A stretch of 64,000 nt of DNA from Thauera sp. (GTDB lineage Bacteria > Pseudomonadota > Gammaproteobacteria > Burkholderiales > Rhodocyclaceae), in assembly GCA_017302295.1 (NCBI GenBank), contig JAFLDS010000004.1, forward strand, positions 62,001-126,000. The letters are read 5' to 3'. Below are positions 1 to 9,700 of the stretch, piece after piece. The translations under genes were made by a program, and so were the position numbers. The notes below the pieces were generated by a model, which was not told the origin of the DNA, ran no database searches, and was given only the letters and a program-made list of their open reading frames with translations. How positions within the stretch are numbered: position 1 is the first letter of the stretch; each line of letters begins with the position of its first letter.

Positions 1-651
<651 letters not shown>

Positions 652-678
652 GACTGCAGGCGGCGGGCGGCGCGCTCG

Positions 679-2208
679 TCAGTGCGCACCGCCCACAGCC
701 GTGAAGGGCGGGCGCGTCCACCAGATCAGGCCCAGCAGGCTGATCATCAGGACGCCGCTGACGAGAAAGACGTCGTTGGTCGCCAGCAGGTAGGCCTGGA
801 CCGTCACCTCGCGGTTCAACTGTCCGAGCGCCTGTTCCGGATTCAGCCCCAGACTGCCGAGGCGCGCGAGGTAATCGAGCGCGGCAGGATCCTGGCGGGT
901 GATGTGCTCCGTCAGCACCGCGTGATGATGGATGCCTCGGTGGTCCCACATCGAAATCACTGTGGCGGTTCCGAAACTGGACCCCAGGTTGCGCATGAAG
1001 TTGGACACCCCCGACGCGCCGGCCATCTCCTGCCCGCTGAGGCCCGACAGGTTGATCGTGATTAGCGGCAGGAAGAAGCAGCTGATGCCGATGCCCATCA
1101 CCAGGCGGGTCAGCGCCACCGTCCAGTAGTCGACGTCGGGCGTGAAGGTGGCGCTCCAGAACGCGGTGACAGCGAACACGATGAAACCGAAGGACGCCAC
1201 CGCGCGCGCATCGACCCGATGCAGGTTAGCGCCGACGATGGGCCCGAGGATCACCGCGAACACGCCGCCGAAAGCGACCGCCTTACCCGCCCACAGCGGC
1301 GTGTAATCGTGATAGGTCTGCAGCCACAGCGGCAGGATGACCACGGTGCCGAAAAAGGCGACCGTGCCCAGCAGCAGGCAGACGACCCCAATGGCGAAAT
1401 TGCGCCGCGTGAACAGGCGCAGGTTCACCACCGGATGCGGGTCGTACCACTCCCAGATGACGAACCAGGTCAGCGCCACCGCAGACAAACAGGCCAGCGT
1501 GACGATCATCGGCGAACTGAACCAGTCGAGCTCGTTGCCCTTGTCGAGCAGGATCTGCAGCGAGCCGATGCCCACCACGAGCAGGGCCAGCCCGACGTAA
1601 TCGACCGGCTTCCTGTCGATCGGAGTCTCGCGCTCGGCGAGCAGTTCCCAGGCGAACAGGCTCACCAGCAGGCCCACCGGCAGATTGATCAGGAAGATCC
1701 AGTGCCAGGACAGGTTCTCGGTCAGCCAGCCGCCGGCCAACGGCCCCGCGATCGGCGCGACGACGGTGGTCATCGACCACAGGCCCATCGCCAAGCCACG
1801 TTTTTCCGGCGGGTAGATGGACGTCATCAGCGCCTGCGACAGCGGGATCATCGACGCACCGAAGATGCCCTGCAGCACGCGCGCCGCCAGCAGCATCGGA
1901 AAGCTCACCGCCATGCCGCACAGCGCCGAGGCCAGCGTGAACAGCAGCGTGGCGACGGCGAACATGCGCACCTGGCCGAAGCGCCCGGCCAACCAGCCGG
2001 TGAGCGGCAGCATGATCGCCTCGGCCACCGCATAAGAGGTAATGGTCCACGTACCCTGGTTGACGCTGACGCCCAGATCGCCGGCAATGGTCGGCACCGA
2101 CACATTGGCGATCGACAGGTCCAGGATGTTCATAAACGAAGCCAGGCTGAGCGCCGCCGTCGCCAGCACCAGCGTGAAGCCCTTCAGCGGTGGATGGACG
2201 GGGTGCAT
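679..2208 (-). CDS. DHA2-family MFS drug efflux transporter (EmrB-like)
   Basis: Inner-membrane proton antiporter of the major facilitator superfamily, DHA2 (14-helix) group; 509 residues, the usual length. The N-terminus has a short cytoplasmic leader, then LDLSIANVSVPTIAGDLG and the conserved antiporter segment TSYAVAEAIMLPLTGWLAGRFG. Helix after helix is visible along the chain. It lies 13 bases downstream of an HlyD/EmrA-type adaptor gene on the same strand, so the pair probably forms an EmrAB-like tripartite pump with a TolC-type outer membrane partner encoded elsewhere. The substrate cannot be read from sequence. A MarR-type repressor would normally head such an operon, but here only a decayed remnant is left. 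Confidence 0.93.
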   Translation of the reverse strand: MHPVHPPLKGFTLVLATAALSLASFMNILDLSIANVSVPTIAGDLGVSVNQGTWTITSYAVAEAIMLPLTGWLAGRFGQVRMFAVATLLFTLASALCGMAVSFPMLLAARVLQGIFGASMIPLSQALMTSIYPPEKRGLAMGLWSMTTVVAPIAGPLAGGWLTENLSWHWIFLINLPVGLLVSLFAWELLAERETPIDRKPVDYVGLALLVVGIGSLQILLDKGNELDWFSSPMIVTLACLSAVALTWFVIWEWYDPHPVVNLRLFTRRNFAIGVVCLLLGTVAFFGTVVILPLWLQTYHDYTPLWAGKAVAFGGVFAVILGPIVGANLHRVDARAVASFGFIVFAVTAFWSATFTPDVDYWTVALTRLVMGIGISCFFLPLITINLSGLSGQEMAGASGVSNFMRNLGSSFGTATVISMWDHRGIHHHAVLTEHITRQDPAALDYLARLGSLGLNPEQALGQLNREVTVQAYLLATNDVFLVSGVLMISLLGLIWWTRPPFTAVGGAH

Positions 2209-2221
2209 CGGCCGGCGTTGC

Positions 2222-3466
2222 TCAGCGGTTGGCCTGGATGACGCGGGCGATCAACGCGTCAGCCTCGGCTGCGCGGCTGGCATAGACGTCGGTCTGGAAG
2301 GCGGGACCGGGGCGCGGCGCGCTGGCGAGGCGTTCGCCGTCCGTCTGGTGCACGTCGACGGAAGCCTTCATCGACAGGCCGAGCCGCAGCGGATGCTCCT
2401 TGAGACCGTCCGGCGCCAGCGCGATGCGCACCGGCAGGCGCTGCACCACCTTGATCCAGTTGCCCGAGGCGTTCTGCGCCGGCAGCACTGAAAACACCGC
2501 TCCGGTGCCCGAAGCGATGCCCGCCACCGTGCCGCGGTATTCCACGCCGCTGCCATAGAGGTCGGAGGCGAGCGTCACCGGCTGGCCGAGGCGCACGTCG
2601 CGCAGCTCGGCCTCCTTGAAGTTGGCCTCCACCCACAACTGGTCGTCCGGCACGATGGACAGCAGCGGCGCGCCCACCGCGATGCGTGCGCCCACCTGCG
2701 CGCTGCGCTTCGCCACATGCCCGCGCACCGGCGCAAGGATGTGCGTGCGCGCCAGCGCAAGATACGCATCGCGCAGTTGCGCGGCCGCGGCCTGCACGCG
2801 CGGATGCGTTTCCAGCGAAGTGCCATCGACCAGGCCTTCCGCACCCGCCTGCTGACTGCGCGCCTGGACGACCGCCGAACGCGCCTGTTCCAGCGCGGCA
2901 CTTGCCGCGTCGCGGCTGGCCCGCGCCGAATCGACCGCGGTGCGCGCCACCTGCAGCGCCTCGCTGGAGATGAACTTCTGCCGGAACAGCGACTCACGCC
3001 GCGCCAGTTCGTCGGCGGCACGGCGCAGTTCCGCCTGCGCCCGATCCAGCTCGTGCTGATTGCGCTGCACGTCTGCCAGGCGCTGCGCGACACCGGCGCT
3101 GGCCTCGCCCTGGCTGGCATACAAGCCTCGTACAGCTCGCACTGCCTCGCCCAAGGCGGCCTCCGAAGCCTGCAACTGCACCTTCGCGTCGGCATCGTCG
3201 AGCAGCACCAGCGGCGCGCCCGCCTCCACGAGGTCGGTGTCGTCGGCCAGGATGGACACCACCGTGCCCGGCACCTGAGCCGAGACCTGCACCAGATTGC
3301 CGGCCACATAAGCGTTGTCGGTGGTGACGTGGTAGCGCCCCCACAACAGCCAGTAAGCGCCGAACAGCAGGCCGACGAGGGCAAGGGCGCCGGTAAACAC
3401 CAGCAGGACACGCTTTCGCTTGTCCAACGGAGCAGATTCGTTTTCCATAAGGGGGTTCGAGGGCAT
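2222..3466 (-). CDS. HlyD/EmrA-family periplasmic adaptor
   Basis: Membrane-fusion protein that links the inner-membrane transporter to an outer-membrane channel. From the chosen start it is 414 residues: a short basic cytoplasmic tail (DKRKR), one transmembrane helix (LLVFTGALALVGLLFGAYWLL), then the biotinyl-lipoyl-like half motif TDNAYVAGNLVQVSAQVPG, a long Ala/Arg/Glu-rich coiled-coil hairpin (about residues 100-235), and the second lipoyl half (ILAPVRGHVAKRSAQVG). The open frame runs further upstream to 3700, but that stretch encodes a MarR fragment in another frame. I chose the ATG at 3466, just after the marR-remnant stop; the ATG at 3448 is a good alternative. Neither has a strong ribosome site. 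Operon with the EmrB-like gene downstream. Confidence 0.9.
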   Translation of the reverse strand: MPSNPLMENESAPLDKRKRVLLVFTGALALVGLLFGAYWLLWGRYHVTTDNAYVAGNLVQVSAQVPGTVVSILADDTDLVEAGAPLVLLDDADAKVQLQASEAALGEAVRAVRGLYASQGEASAGVAQRLADVQRNQHELDRAQAELRRAADELARRESLFRQKFISSEALQVARTAVDSARASRDAASAALEQARSAVVQARSQQAGAEGLVDGTSLETHPRVQAAAAQLRDAYLALARTHILAPVRGHVAKRSAQVGARIAVGAPLLSIVPDDQLWVEANFKEAELRDVRLGQPVTLASDLYGSGVEYRGTVAGIASGTGAVFSVLPAQNASGNWIKVVQRLPVRIALAPDGLKEHPLRLGLSMKASVDVHQTDGERLASAPRPGPAFQTDVYASRAAEADALIARVIQANR

Positions 3467-3469
3467 GTT

Positions 3470-3715
3470 CAGTGGTCTGCATTCTGCAGAGTCCGGCCCA
3501 GCACTTCGATGCCGGCCTGCAGTTGGGTGTTTGGGAGCCCTGCAAGCGCCTTCCGACGCAGCGCCGGCACTTCCCGATCGATCTGCGCCATCAGCGCCCT
3601 GGCCTCTGCCGTACTCGCCACATACCTCTGCCGGCAGCCCTCCGGCCAGCCGTCGCCGAACCCGCCCGAGCCGTTCCAGGCGGTCGAGAAGGCGCACCAA
3701 TGTGCGCCTTGCGAC
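3470..3715 (-). pseudogene. MarR-family regulator remnant, truncated and frameshifted
   Basis: Between cysNC and the adaptor gene the minus strand encodes a piece of a MarR winged helix: VARRTLVRLLDRLERLG in one frame (about 3665-3715), continuing after a frame change near 3650-3665 as CRQRYVASTAEARALMAQI... and ending ...GIEVLGRTLQNADH at a TGA at 3470. The pattern 'LVRLLDRLE' wing-helix followed by 'TAEARALMAQI' helix and a C-terminal 'VLGRTL' helix is the normal order in MarR. The N-terminal half is missing and a stop codon lies directly upstream at 3716-3718, six bases from the cysNC stop. The fragment fits the expected place of a local repressor of the efflux pair. Identification is from motif order only. 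Confidence 0.7.
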
Positions 3716-3724
3716 TTAGCAGGA

Positions 3725-5641
3725 TCAGGCCTCCCGGCCGGCGATCAGGCCATGCTGTTCCAGGTAGGCCAGCACCTGGTCAGCCGCCTGCTCCACCGTG
3801 CAGCCGGTGGTGTCGATACGCACTTCGGGCGTCTCGGGCGCCTCGTAGGGCGAGTCGATGCCGGTGAAGTTCTTCAGCTCGCCGCGCCGCGCCTTCTTGT
3901 AGAGACCCTTCGGATCACGCTCCTCGGCCACCGCCAGCGGCGTGTCGACGTGGATCTCGACGAACTCGTCCTGCTCCAGCAGGCTGCGCGCCATGCGGCG
4001 CTCGGAGCGGAAGGGCGAGATGAAGGCGGTCATCACGATGAGGCCGGCGTCGACCATCAGCTTGGCCACCTCGCCAACGCGGCGGATGTTCTCGACGCGG
4101 TCGGCATCGGTGAAGCCGAGGTCCTTGTTCAAGCCGTGACGCACGTTGTCGCCGTCGAGCAGATAGGTGTGGCGGCCCATCGCGTGCAGCTTCTTCTCGA
4201 CCATGTTGGCGATCGCCGACTTGCCCGCACCCGACAGGCCGGTGAGCCACAGCACGCAGCCCTTCTGCCCCTTCATCGCGGCACGCGCGGCCTTGTCCAC
4301 ATCCACGTGCTGGAAGTGGATGTTGTGCGCGCGGCGCAGCGCAAAGTTGAGCATGCCGGCGCCGACGGTGTTGTTCGACAGGCGGTCGATCAGGATGTAG
4401 CCGCCGGTGTCGCGATTGTTGGCATAGGCGTCGAACGCGATCGGCCGGTCGAGGCTGATGTTGCACTCGGCGATACCGTTGAGCTCCAGCTTCTTCGCCG
4501 CGATATGCTCGAGCGTATTGACGTTCACCTGGTGCTTGATCTCGGTGATCGTCGCGGTGACCGTCTTGGCGCCGATCTTCAGCAGATAGGGCCGTCCCGG
4601 CAGCATCGGCTCGTCGTGCATCCACACCAGCGTGGTCTCGAACTGGTCGGCCACCTCGGCAGGCGCGTCCACCGTGGAGATGACGTCGCCGCGCGAGATG
4701 TCGATCTCGTCGTCCAGCGTCAGCGTGATCGACTGCCCGGCCACCGCCTGCGGCAGGTCGCCGTTGCGGGTGACGATGCGCGCCACCGTGCTCTGCTTGC
4801 CTGAAGGCTGCACGCGGATGCGGTCGCCCGGGCGGATCACGCCGCTCGCCACCTGCCCGGCAAAACCGCGGAAGTCCAGGTTGGGGCGGTTCACCCACTG
4901 CACCGGCAGGCGGAACGGCGCGCGCTGCATGCGCGCGTCGTCGATCTCCACGGTTTCGAGGAAACCCATCAGCGTGGTGCCGTGGTACCAGGGCATCGCG
5001 CTGCTGGGCTCGATGATGTTGTCGCCCTTGAACGCCGACATCGGGATGAAGGTCACCTCCTGCAGCCCGAGCTGCTGCGCGAAGGCGGAAAAGTCCTCGA
5101 CGATGTGGCGGAAAGTCTTCTCCGAGTATTCGACCAGGTCCATCTTGTTGATCGCCACCACGATGTGGCGGATGCCCAGCAGCGACACCAGGTAGCTGTG
5201 GCGGCGGGTCTGCGTCAGGATGCCCTTGCGCGCATCGACCATCAGCACCGCGACATCGGCGGTCGAGGCGCCGGTGACCATGTTGCGGGTGTACTGCTCG
5301 TGGCCCGGGGTGTCGGCGACGATGAACTTGCGCTTGTCCGTCGAGAAAAAGCGATAGGCCACGTCGATCGTGATGCCCTGCTCGCGCTCGGCGGCCAGGC
5401 CGTCGACCAGCAGCGCGAAGTCGATCTCGTCGCCCTGCGTGCCCCACTTCTTCGAGTCGGCCTCCACCGCGGCGAGCTGGTCCTCGAACAGCATCTTCGA
5501 TTCATACAGCAAGCGCCCGATCAGCGTGCTCTTGCCGTCGTCCACGCTGCCGCAAGTGATGAAGCGCAGCAGGCTCTTGTTCTCGTGCGACTTCAGGTAC
5601 TGCTCGATGTCGGTGGCGATCAGATCCGATACGTGTGCCAT
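3725..5641 (-). CDS. cysNC: Fused sulfate adenylyltransferase GTPase subunit / APS kinase
   Basis: Two-domain protein of 638 residues. The N-terminal ~430 residues are CysN, the GTPase subunit of ATP sulfurylase: P-loop GSVDDGKST (residues 31-39), [12 protein letters not shown] and [10 protein letters not shown]. The C-terminal ~195 residues are APS kinase (CysC): [35 protein letters not shown] and [13 protein letters not shown]. With CysD it turns sulfate and ATP into APS, and the kinase domain then makes PAPS. The same fusion is known as NodQ in rhizobia, where it supplies PAPS for sulfated Nod factors. cysD lies one base upstream. Because the fusion makes PAPS, it could feed the sulfotransferase encoded at 29063-30025; that link is inference. 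Full length, nothing missing. Confidence 0.97.
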   Translation of the reverse strand: MAHVSDLIATDIEQYLKSHENKSLLRFITCGSVDDGKSTLIGRLLYESKMLFEDQLAAVEADSKKWGTQGDEIDFALLVDGLAAEREQGITIDVAYRFFSTDKRKFIVADTPGHEQYTRNMVTGASTADVAVLMVDARKGILTQTRRHSYLVSLLGIRHIVVAINKMDLVEYSEKTFRHIVEDFSAFAQQLGLQEVTFIPMSAFKGDNIIEPSSAMPWYHGTTLMGFLETVEIDDARMQRAPFRLPVQWVNRPNLDFRGFAGQVASGVIRPGDRIRVQPSGKQSTVARIVTRNGDLPQAVAGQSITLTLDDEIDISRGDVISTVDAPAEVADQFETTLVWMHDEPMLPGRPYLLKIGAKTVTATITEIKHQVNVNTLEHIAAKKLELNGIAECNISLDRPIAFDAYANNRDTGGYILIDRLSNNTVGAGMLNFALRRAHNIHFQHVDVDKAARAAMKGQKGCVLWLTGLSGAGKSAIANMVEKKLHAMGRHTYLLDGDNVRHGLNKDLGFTDADRVENIRRVGEVAKLMVDAGLIVMTAFISPFRSERRMARSLLEQDEFVEIHVDTPLAVAEERDPKGLYKKARRGELKNFTGIDSPYEAPETPEVRIDTTGCTVEQAADQVLAYLEQHGLIAGREA

Positions 5642-5642
5642 C

Positions 5643-6560
5643 TCAGAAGTACCCCTCTTGTTTCTTCTTTTCCATCGAGCCGGCCGAATCGTGGTCGATC
5701 ACGCGCCCCTGGCGCTCCGACGTCTTCGTCAGCAGCATCTCCTGGATGATGGCCGGCAAGGTGTCGGCCTCGGACTCCACCGCACCGGTCAGCGGGTAGC
5801 AGCCCAGCGTGCGGAAGCGCACCTTCTTCTTCATCGGCACTTCGCCGGGGCGCAGCGGCATGCGCTCGTCGTCGACCATGATCAGCGTGCCGTCACGCTC
5901 GACCACCGGCCGCTCGGCCGAGTAATAGAGCGGCACGATGGGCACGTTCTCGAGGTAGATGTATTGCCAGATGTCGAGCTCGGTCCAGTTCGACAGCGGA
6001 AACACCCGCATCGACTCGCCCTTGTGCTTGCGGGCGTTGTAGAGCTTCCACAGTTCGGGGCGCTGGTTCTTCGGGTCCCAGCGGTGGCCGGCGGTGCGGA
6101 ACGAGAACACGCGCTCCTTGGCGCGCGACTTCTCCTCGTCGCGCCGCGCGCCGCCGAAGGCCGCATCGAAGCCGTACTTGTCGAGCGCCTGCTTGAGGCC
6201 CTCGGTCTTCATGATGTCGGTGTGGATCGCCGAACCGTGGGTGAAGGGGTTGATGTCCTTCGCCACGCCCTCAGGGTTGATGTGCACCAGCAGATCGAAG
6301 CCCAATTCCTGCACCATGCGGTCGCGGAAGGCGTACATGTCGCGGAACTTCCAGCGGGTGTCGACGTGCAGCAGCGGAAACGGCGGCTTGGCCGGATAAA
6401 AGGCCTTCATCGCCAGGTGCAGCATCACCGCGCTGTCCTTGCCGATGGAGTACAGCATGACGGGGTTGTCGGCCTCGGCGACGACCTCTCGCATGATGTG
6501 GATGCTTTCGGCTTCGAGCCGCTGCAGGTGAGTGAGCGTTGTGGATGGCAGATCGTTCAT
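5643..6560 (-). CDS. cysD: Sulfate adenylyltransferase subunit 2
   Basis: Catalytic PP-loop ATPase subunit of ATP sulfurylase, 305 residues, the usual length. Visible: the PP-loop [51 protein letters not shown], and the C-terminal [12 protein letters not shown] tail characteristic of CysD/NodP. It forms a heterodimer with the GTPase half of CysNC, encoded one base downstream, so translation is probably coupled. It is transcribed divergently from cysQ across a 149-base gap that holds a perfect 12-base palindrome (6640-6651). Confidence 0.97.
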   Translation of the reverse strand: MNDLPSTTLTHLQRLEAESIHIMREVVAEADNPVMLYSIGKDSAVMLHLAMKAFYPAKPPFPLLHVDTRWKFRDMYAFRDRMVQELGFDLLVHINPEGVAKDINPFTHGSAIHTDIMKTEGLKQALDKYGFDAAFGGARRDEEKSRAKERVFSFRTAGHRWDPKNQRPELWKLYNARKHKGESMRVFPLSNWTELDIWQYIYLENVPIVPLYYSAERPVVERDGTLIMVDDERMPLRPGEVPMKKKVRFRTLGCYPLTGAVESEADTLPAIIQEMLLTKTSERQGRVIDHDSAGSMEKKKQEGYF

Positions 6561-6639
6561 GAACAGGTTTCCTGTATCGGGCCGACGCGCATGGTCACCG
6601 CTGGCAGACGGGCGCGGGCATCCGATTTCGTCGGAAAGA

Positions 6640-6651
6640 GGAAATATTTCC
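6640..6651. promoter_or_regulatory. Perfect 12-bp palindrome in cysD/cysQ divergent region
   Basis: GGAAATATTTCC is a perfect inverted repeat in the 149-base gap between the divergent cysD and cysQ starts. Its place suits a regulator controlling both genes. I cannot name the regulator; CysB sites are long and degenerate, so this is not claimed as one. A TATAAA box at 6691-6696, 14 bases before the cysQ ATG, may be the cysQ -10 element, but no good -35 is seen at the right distance. Confidence 0.35.
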
Positions 6652-6709
6652 GGAAAAGGCGCTATTAAACCGCGTTCCTCACGCGCTGAATATAAAAGCG
6701 ATCGCTAAA

Positions 6710-7528
6710 ATGGCATCCAATCTGTACCAACCCGGATCTGCCGACGTGACGAACCCGTCAAGCATCGAGCGACTCGACCTGCTCGAACAACTGATTCCGG
6801 TCATCCGCGCCGCGGGCGACGTGGTCATGGCCATCTATGAAACCGACTTTGCCGTGCGCGGCAAGGACGACGCCTCACCCGTCACCGAAGCCGACGAGCG
6901 CGCCGAAGCGCTGATCGTGCCGGCGCTCGAAGCGCTGCTGCCGGGCGTGCCGGTGGTTGCCGAGGAAGCGGTCGCGGCGGGCCTGATCCCCGCCGTCGCC
7001 GAGCGCTTCTGGCTGGTCGACCCGCTCGACGGCACCAAGGAATTCATCAGCCGCAACGGCGAGTTCACCGTCAACATCGCGCTGATCGAGCATGGGGTGC
7101 CGGTCCTGGGCCTGGTCCATGCGCCGGTACAGAAGAGGATCTATGCAGGCGCCGCGGGCTGCGGGGCCTTCATCGAGAACTGCATCGGCCGCCGGCCGAT
7201 CCGCTGCCGCCGCCCGCCGGTCGAGGGGCTCACCGTGGTCGCCAGCCGCTCGCACGGCGATGCCGCCGCGCTCGACGCCTTCCTCGCCGGGCGCAAGGTG
7301 GCCGAACTGAAGAGCGCCGGCTCGTCGCTCAAGCTGTGCCTGATCGCTGCGGGCGAAGCCGACCTCTATCCGCGTCTGGGCCGCACCATGGAATGGGACA
7401 TCGCCGCCGGCCATGCGGTGCTGGCAGCCGCAGGCGGGCGCGTCACCGAACTCGCGGGCTGCGATCTGAGCTACGGCAAGCCGGGCTTCGACAATCCTCA
7501 CTTCGTCGCGCGCGGTCTCGAGGGCTGA
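6710..7528 (+). CDS. cysQ: 3'(2'),5'-bisphosphate nucleotidase (CysQ)
   Basis: Inositol-monophosphatase superfamily enzyme, 272 residues, that hydrolyses PAP to AMP. PAP is the product left after PAPS-dependent sulfation or reduction. Metal-site motifs are all present: PVVAEEAV, WLVDPLDGTKEF and WDIAAGHAVL. The ATG at 6710 lacks a clear ribosome site; a GTG at 6746 is another possible start. A TATAAA at 6691-6696 would place transcription start only a few bases before the ATG, so the message could be nearly leaderless. Divergent from cysD, and followed 21 bases on by a permease gene. The grouping is consistent with sulfur-nucleotide metabolism. Confidence 0.93.
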   Translation: MASNLYQPGSADVTNPSSIERLDLLEQLIPVIRAAGDVVMAIYETDFAVRGKDDASPVTEADERAEALIVPALEALLPGVPVVAEEAVAAGLIPAVAERFWLVDPLDGTKEFISRNGEFTVNIALIEHGVPVLGLVHAPVQKRIYAGAAGCGAFIENCIGRRPIRCRRPPVEGLTVVASRSHGDAAALDAFLAGRKVAELKSAGSSLKLCLIAAGEADLYPRLGRTMEWDIAAGHAVLAAAGGRVTELAGCDLSYGKPGFDNPHFVARGLEG

Positions 7529-7549
7529 ACGCCCCCTCGACCGGCCCGC

Positions 7550-9286
7550 ATGACCGCCTACGCTGTCCTCGGCTCCATCGGCCTCCTGCTGGGGCTGCTG
7601 ATTCATGGCCGCTTCAGCCCGGCGGTGCTGTTCTCGGGCTGCGCCGGAATCTACTACCTGCTCGGCTGGGTCGACCAGACCGCGCTGCTCGACAGCTTCT
7701 CCAATCCGGCGCTGGCCACGCTGATCCTGCTGCTGCTCGTTTCGCTCGCGCTCGAGCGCTCACCGCTGCTCGACCGCCTGTCCGACACGCTGCTCAAAGG
7801 GCGCCCGGCAATGGCGACCCTGCGGCTGTCGAGCTTCGCCGTGGCGATGTCGGCCTTCATGAACAACACCGCGGTGGTCGGCGCCCTCCTCGGCATGGTC
7901 AGCCGCCAGCGGCTGCAGCCGGCGTCGCGCTTGCTGATCCCCTTGTCCTACGCCTCCATTCTCGGCGGCATCACCACGCTGGTCGGCACCTCGACCAACC
8001 TGGTGGTGAATTCGTTCGCCGTCAATGCAGGGCTGCCGGCGCTGGAGATGTTCCAGTTCTCCATCGTCGGCGTGCCGGTCGCCCTCGCCTGCATCGCCGT
8101 GCTCGTGCTCACCAACCGGCTCCTGCCCGCCCACGCGCCGGGCGACAGCGAAGCGGCCTCGCCCTACTTCCTCGAGGCGCGCGTCGCACCCGGCTCGGCG
8201 CTCATCGGCCGCAGCATCGAGCACAACCAGATGCGCAGCCTCGACGGCCTGTTCCTGCTCGAGATCGAGCGCCACGATCGACTGATCTCGCCCGTCGGCC
8301 CTGACGAAGTGCTGCAGGAAGGCGACGTGCTGGTCTTCACCGGCGAAGTCGGCAAGATGCAGGCCCTGCAGCGCTTTGCGGGCCTGCAGGTGTTCGGCGC
8401 CCGCGCCGATGCGTTGCTGAAGTCCAACCTGGTCGAGGTGGTGATCGCCAGCCAGTCTGAACTCGCCAACCGCACACTGCGCGAAGTGGATTTCCGCACC
8501 ATGTTCGACGCCGGAGTGGTCGGCATTCGCCGCGGCGACAAGCGCCTTACCGGGCAGCTTGGCCGCATCCCGCTGCGGGTCGGAGACTGCCTGCTGCTCG
8601 CCGCCGGCGCCGATTTCTTCCAGCACCGCAACCTCGACCGCAACTTTCACGTCCTGAACGGGCTCGGCTTGCGCCCGAAGCTCACCAACACCCAGAGCGC
8701 GGCGGCCTTGTCCGGCTTCGCCTTGGTGATCGCGCTATCGGCGCTGGAATGGCTGTCGCTGTTCAGCGGGCTGCTATTGCTGATGGCCGGCCTGCTCGCC
8801 ACCCGGCTGCTGACGCTGGCCGAGATGCGGCGGCGCTTCCCGTTCGACCTGCTGCTCACCATCGGCTCCTCGCTGGCGATGGCGAAGGTGCTCGAAACCT
8901 CGGGCGCGGCGGAACTGATTGCCGGCTGGATGCGCGCGGCTTTCGCCGACTTCGGCGTGATGGGCGCCTTCGTCGGCGTGTATCTGATGACCGTCGTGCT
9001 GACCGAGCTCATCTCCAACAACGCCGCAGCCGCGCTCGTCTTCCCGATCACGCTGAGTACCGCCCGGGCGTTCGGCGTCGACCCGCTGCCTTTCGTGATG
9101 ATCGTCGCCTACGGCGCGAGCGCCGGCTTCCTGATTCCCTTCGGCTACCAGACCCACCTGATGGTGTATTCGGCCGGCCGCTACCGCATGGGCGACTTCC
9201 TGCGCGCCGGCCTGCCCGTCAGCCTGGTGTACGGAATCGGCGTGCTGGCGCTGGTGCCGCTCGCCTTCCCATTCGTGCGCAACTGA
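7550..9286 (+). CDS. SLC13-family permease with two TrkA-C (RCK-C) domains, probable sulfate/anion transporter
   Basis: Inner-membrane anion permease of the DASS/SLC13 type, 578 residues. Helices occupy about residues 1-200, then come two soluble TrkA-C domains (around 205-370, with SALIGRSIEHNQM, GDVLVFTGEV and NRTLREVDFRTMF), then more helices to the end. Substrate-site signatures of the family are present twice: SAFMNNTAVVG and STNLVVNSFAVN in the first half, LTELISNNAAAAL and GYQTHLMVYSAG in the second. Relatives with this layout include sulfate permeases. With cysQ directly upstream and cysD/cysNC beyond it, sulfate uptake is the best guess, but the substrate is not proven by sequence. 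Confidence 0.85.
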   Translation: MTAYAVLGSIGLLLGLLIHGRFSPAVLFSGCAGIYYLLGWVDQTALLDSFSNPALATLILLLLVSLALERSPLLDRLSDTLLKGRPAMATLRLSSFAVAMSAFMNNTAVVGALLGMVSRQRLQPASRLLIPLSYASILGGITTLVGTSTNLVVNSFAVNAGLPALEMFQFSIVGVPVALACIAVLVLTNRLLPAHAPGDSEAASPYFLEARVAPGSALIGRSIEHNQMRSLDGLFLLEIERHDRLISPVGPDEVLQEGDVLVFTGEVGKMQALQRFAGLQVFGARADALLKSNLVEVVIASQSELANRTLREVDFRTMFDAGVVGIRRGDKRLTGQLGRIPLRVGDCLLLAAGADFFQHRNLDRNFHVLNGLGLRPKLTNTQSAAALSGFALVIALSALEWLSLFSGLLLLMAGLLATRLLTLAEMRRRFPFDLLLTIGSSLAMAKVLETSGAAELIAGWMRAAFADFGVMGAFVGVYLMTVVLTELISNNAAAALVFPITLSTARAFGVDPLPFVMIVAYGASAGFLIPFGYQTHLMVYSAGRYRMGDFLRAGLPVSLVYGIGVLALVPLAFPFVRN

Positions 9287-9308
9287 TCGCGCTCAAGCGC
9301 GCTCCTAC
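9287..9308 (-). repeat. REP-like element, single copy
   Basis: TCGCGCTCAAGCGCGCTCCT followed by AC matches the consensus seen at four other places in the window (roughly GTAGGAGCGsGCTTGAsCGCGA on one strand). It starts on the base right after the stop codon of the SLC13 permease gene and lies between two convergent genes, which is typical of extragenic palindromic repeats. Confidence 0.75.
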
Positions 9309-9339
9309 ACGGCGATGCCGTGGTTTCCTGGGCGCCCGC

Positions 9340-9591
9340 TCAATTCGCCGACAGGCGGGTGACGAATTCGACCACCGTGCCGACGGTGGCGAAGGAATTG
9401 CCGTCGATCTCGTCGTCCGGCACCGCGATGTCGAATCGCTCCTCGATGGCGTGGATCACCGCGAGCACGGCCATGGAGTCGAGCTCCGGCACGCTGCCCA
9501 GCAGCGCGGTGTCGGCGTCGAAGCTCAGGCCGCGGCCATTCAGGCACAGCACTTCGTCGAGCAGCGACAGGATTTCTTCCTGGATCTTCAA
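9340..9591 (-). CDS. Acyl carrier protein, XrtA-locus type
   Basis: Small acidic carrier of 83 residues. The phosphopantetheine site is the Ser of ELDSMAVLAVIHAIEERF, followed by the DEIDGNSFATVGTVVEFV helix typical of ACPs. I set the start at a TTG (bases 9591-9589): a GGAGAG ribosome site lies about 9 bases upstream, the protein then begins KIQEEILSLL as expected for an ACP, and longer forms would add an unrelated proline-rich leader. It faces the acyl-CoA ligase gene across a 109-base divergent gap. ACP plus ligase pairs are standard parts of exosortase A loci; the acyl group carried and its target are not known. Confidence 0.88.
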   Translation of the reverse strand: MKIQEEILSLLDEVLCLNGRGLSFDADTALLGSVPELDSMAVLAVIHAIEERFDIAVPDDEIDGNSFATVGTVVEFVTRLSAN

Positions 9592-9618
9592 GGGAACAAC
9601 TCTCCAAACCCCAATACG

Positions 9619-9643
9619 ACCGGTCCGCGGCAGCGCGGCCGGT
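9619..9643. promoter_or_regulatory. Inverted repeat between divergent ACP and ligase genes
   Basis: ACCGGTCCGCG and CGCGGCCGGT form a 10-11 bp inverted repeat with a one-base bulge and a GCAG loop, centred in the 109-base gap between the two divergent starts. It could be an operator serving both genes or a structured leader of the ACP message. A TATACT at 9660-9665 could be a -10 for the ligase gene, but its -35 is poor. Confidence 0.35.
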
Positions 9644-9700
9644 TTCAAGAAGGGCGCATTATACTCAGGCCGCTCCGAAACGACCCGATCCTGACCGACA

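Noticed and set aside
3467-3700. N-terminal extension of the HlyD/EmrA adaptor
   Set aside because: The added residues match a MarR fragment in part and lie before the conserved basic tail and helix.
2717-4804. A 695-codon open frame on the plus strand across the adaptor, marR remnant and cysNC
   Set aside because: It crosses three minus-strand genes with well-supported motifs and has shadow-type composition.
6698-6705. GCGATCGC octamer before cysQ, like the HIP1 element
   Set aside because: HIP1 is a cyanobacterial repeat; a single copy in a GC-rich betaproteobacterial window is probably chance.
9660-9665. TATACT as a -10 box of the acyl-CoA ligase
   Set aside because: No acceptable -35 hexamer 16-18 bases upstream; not listed as a promoter.
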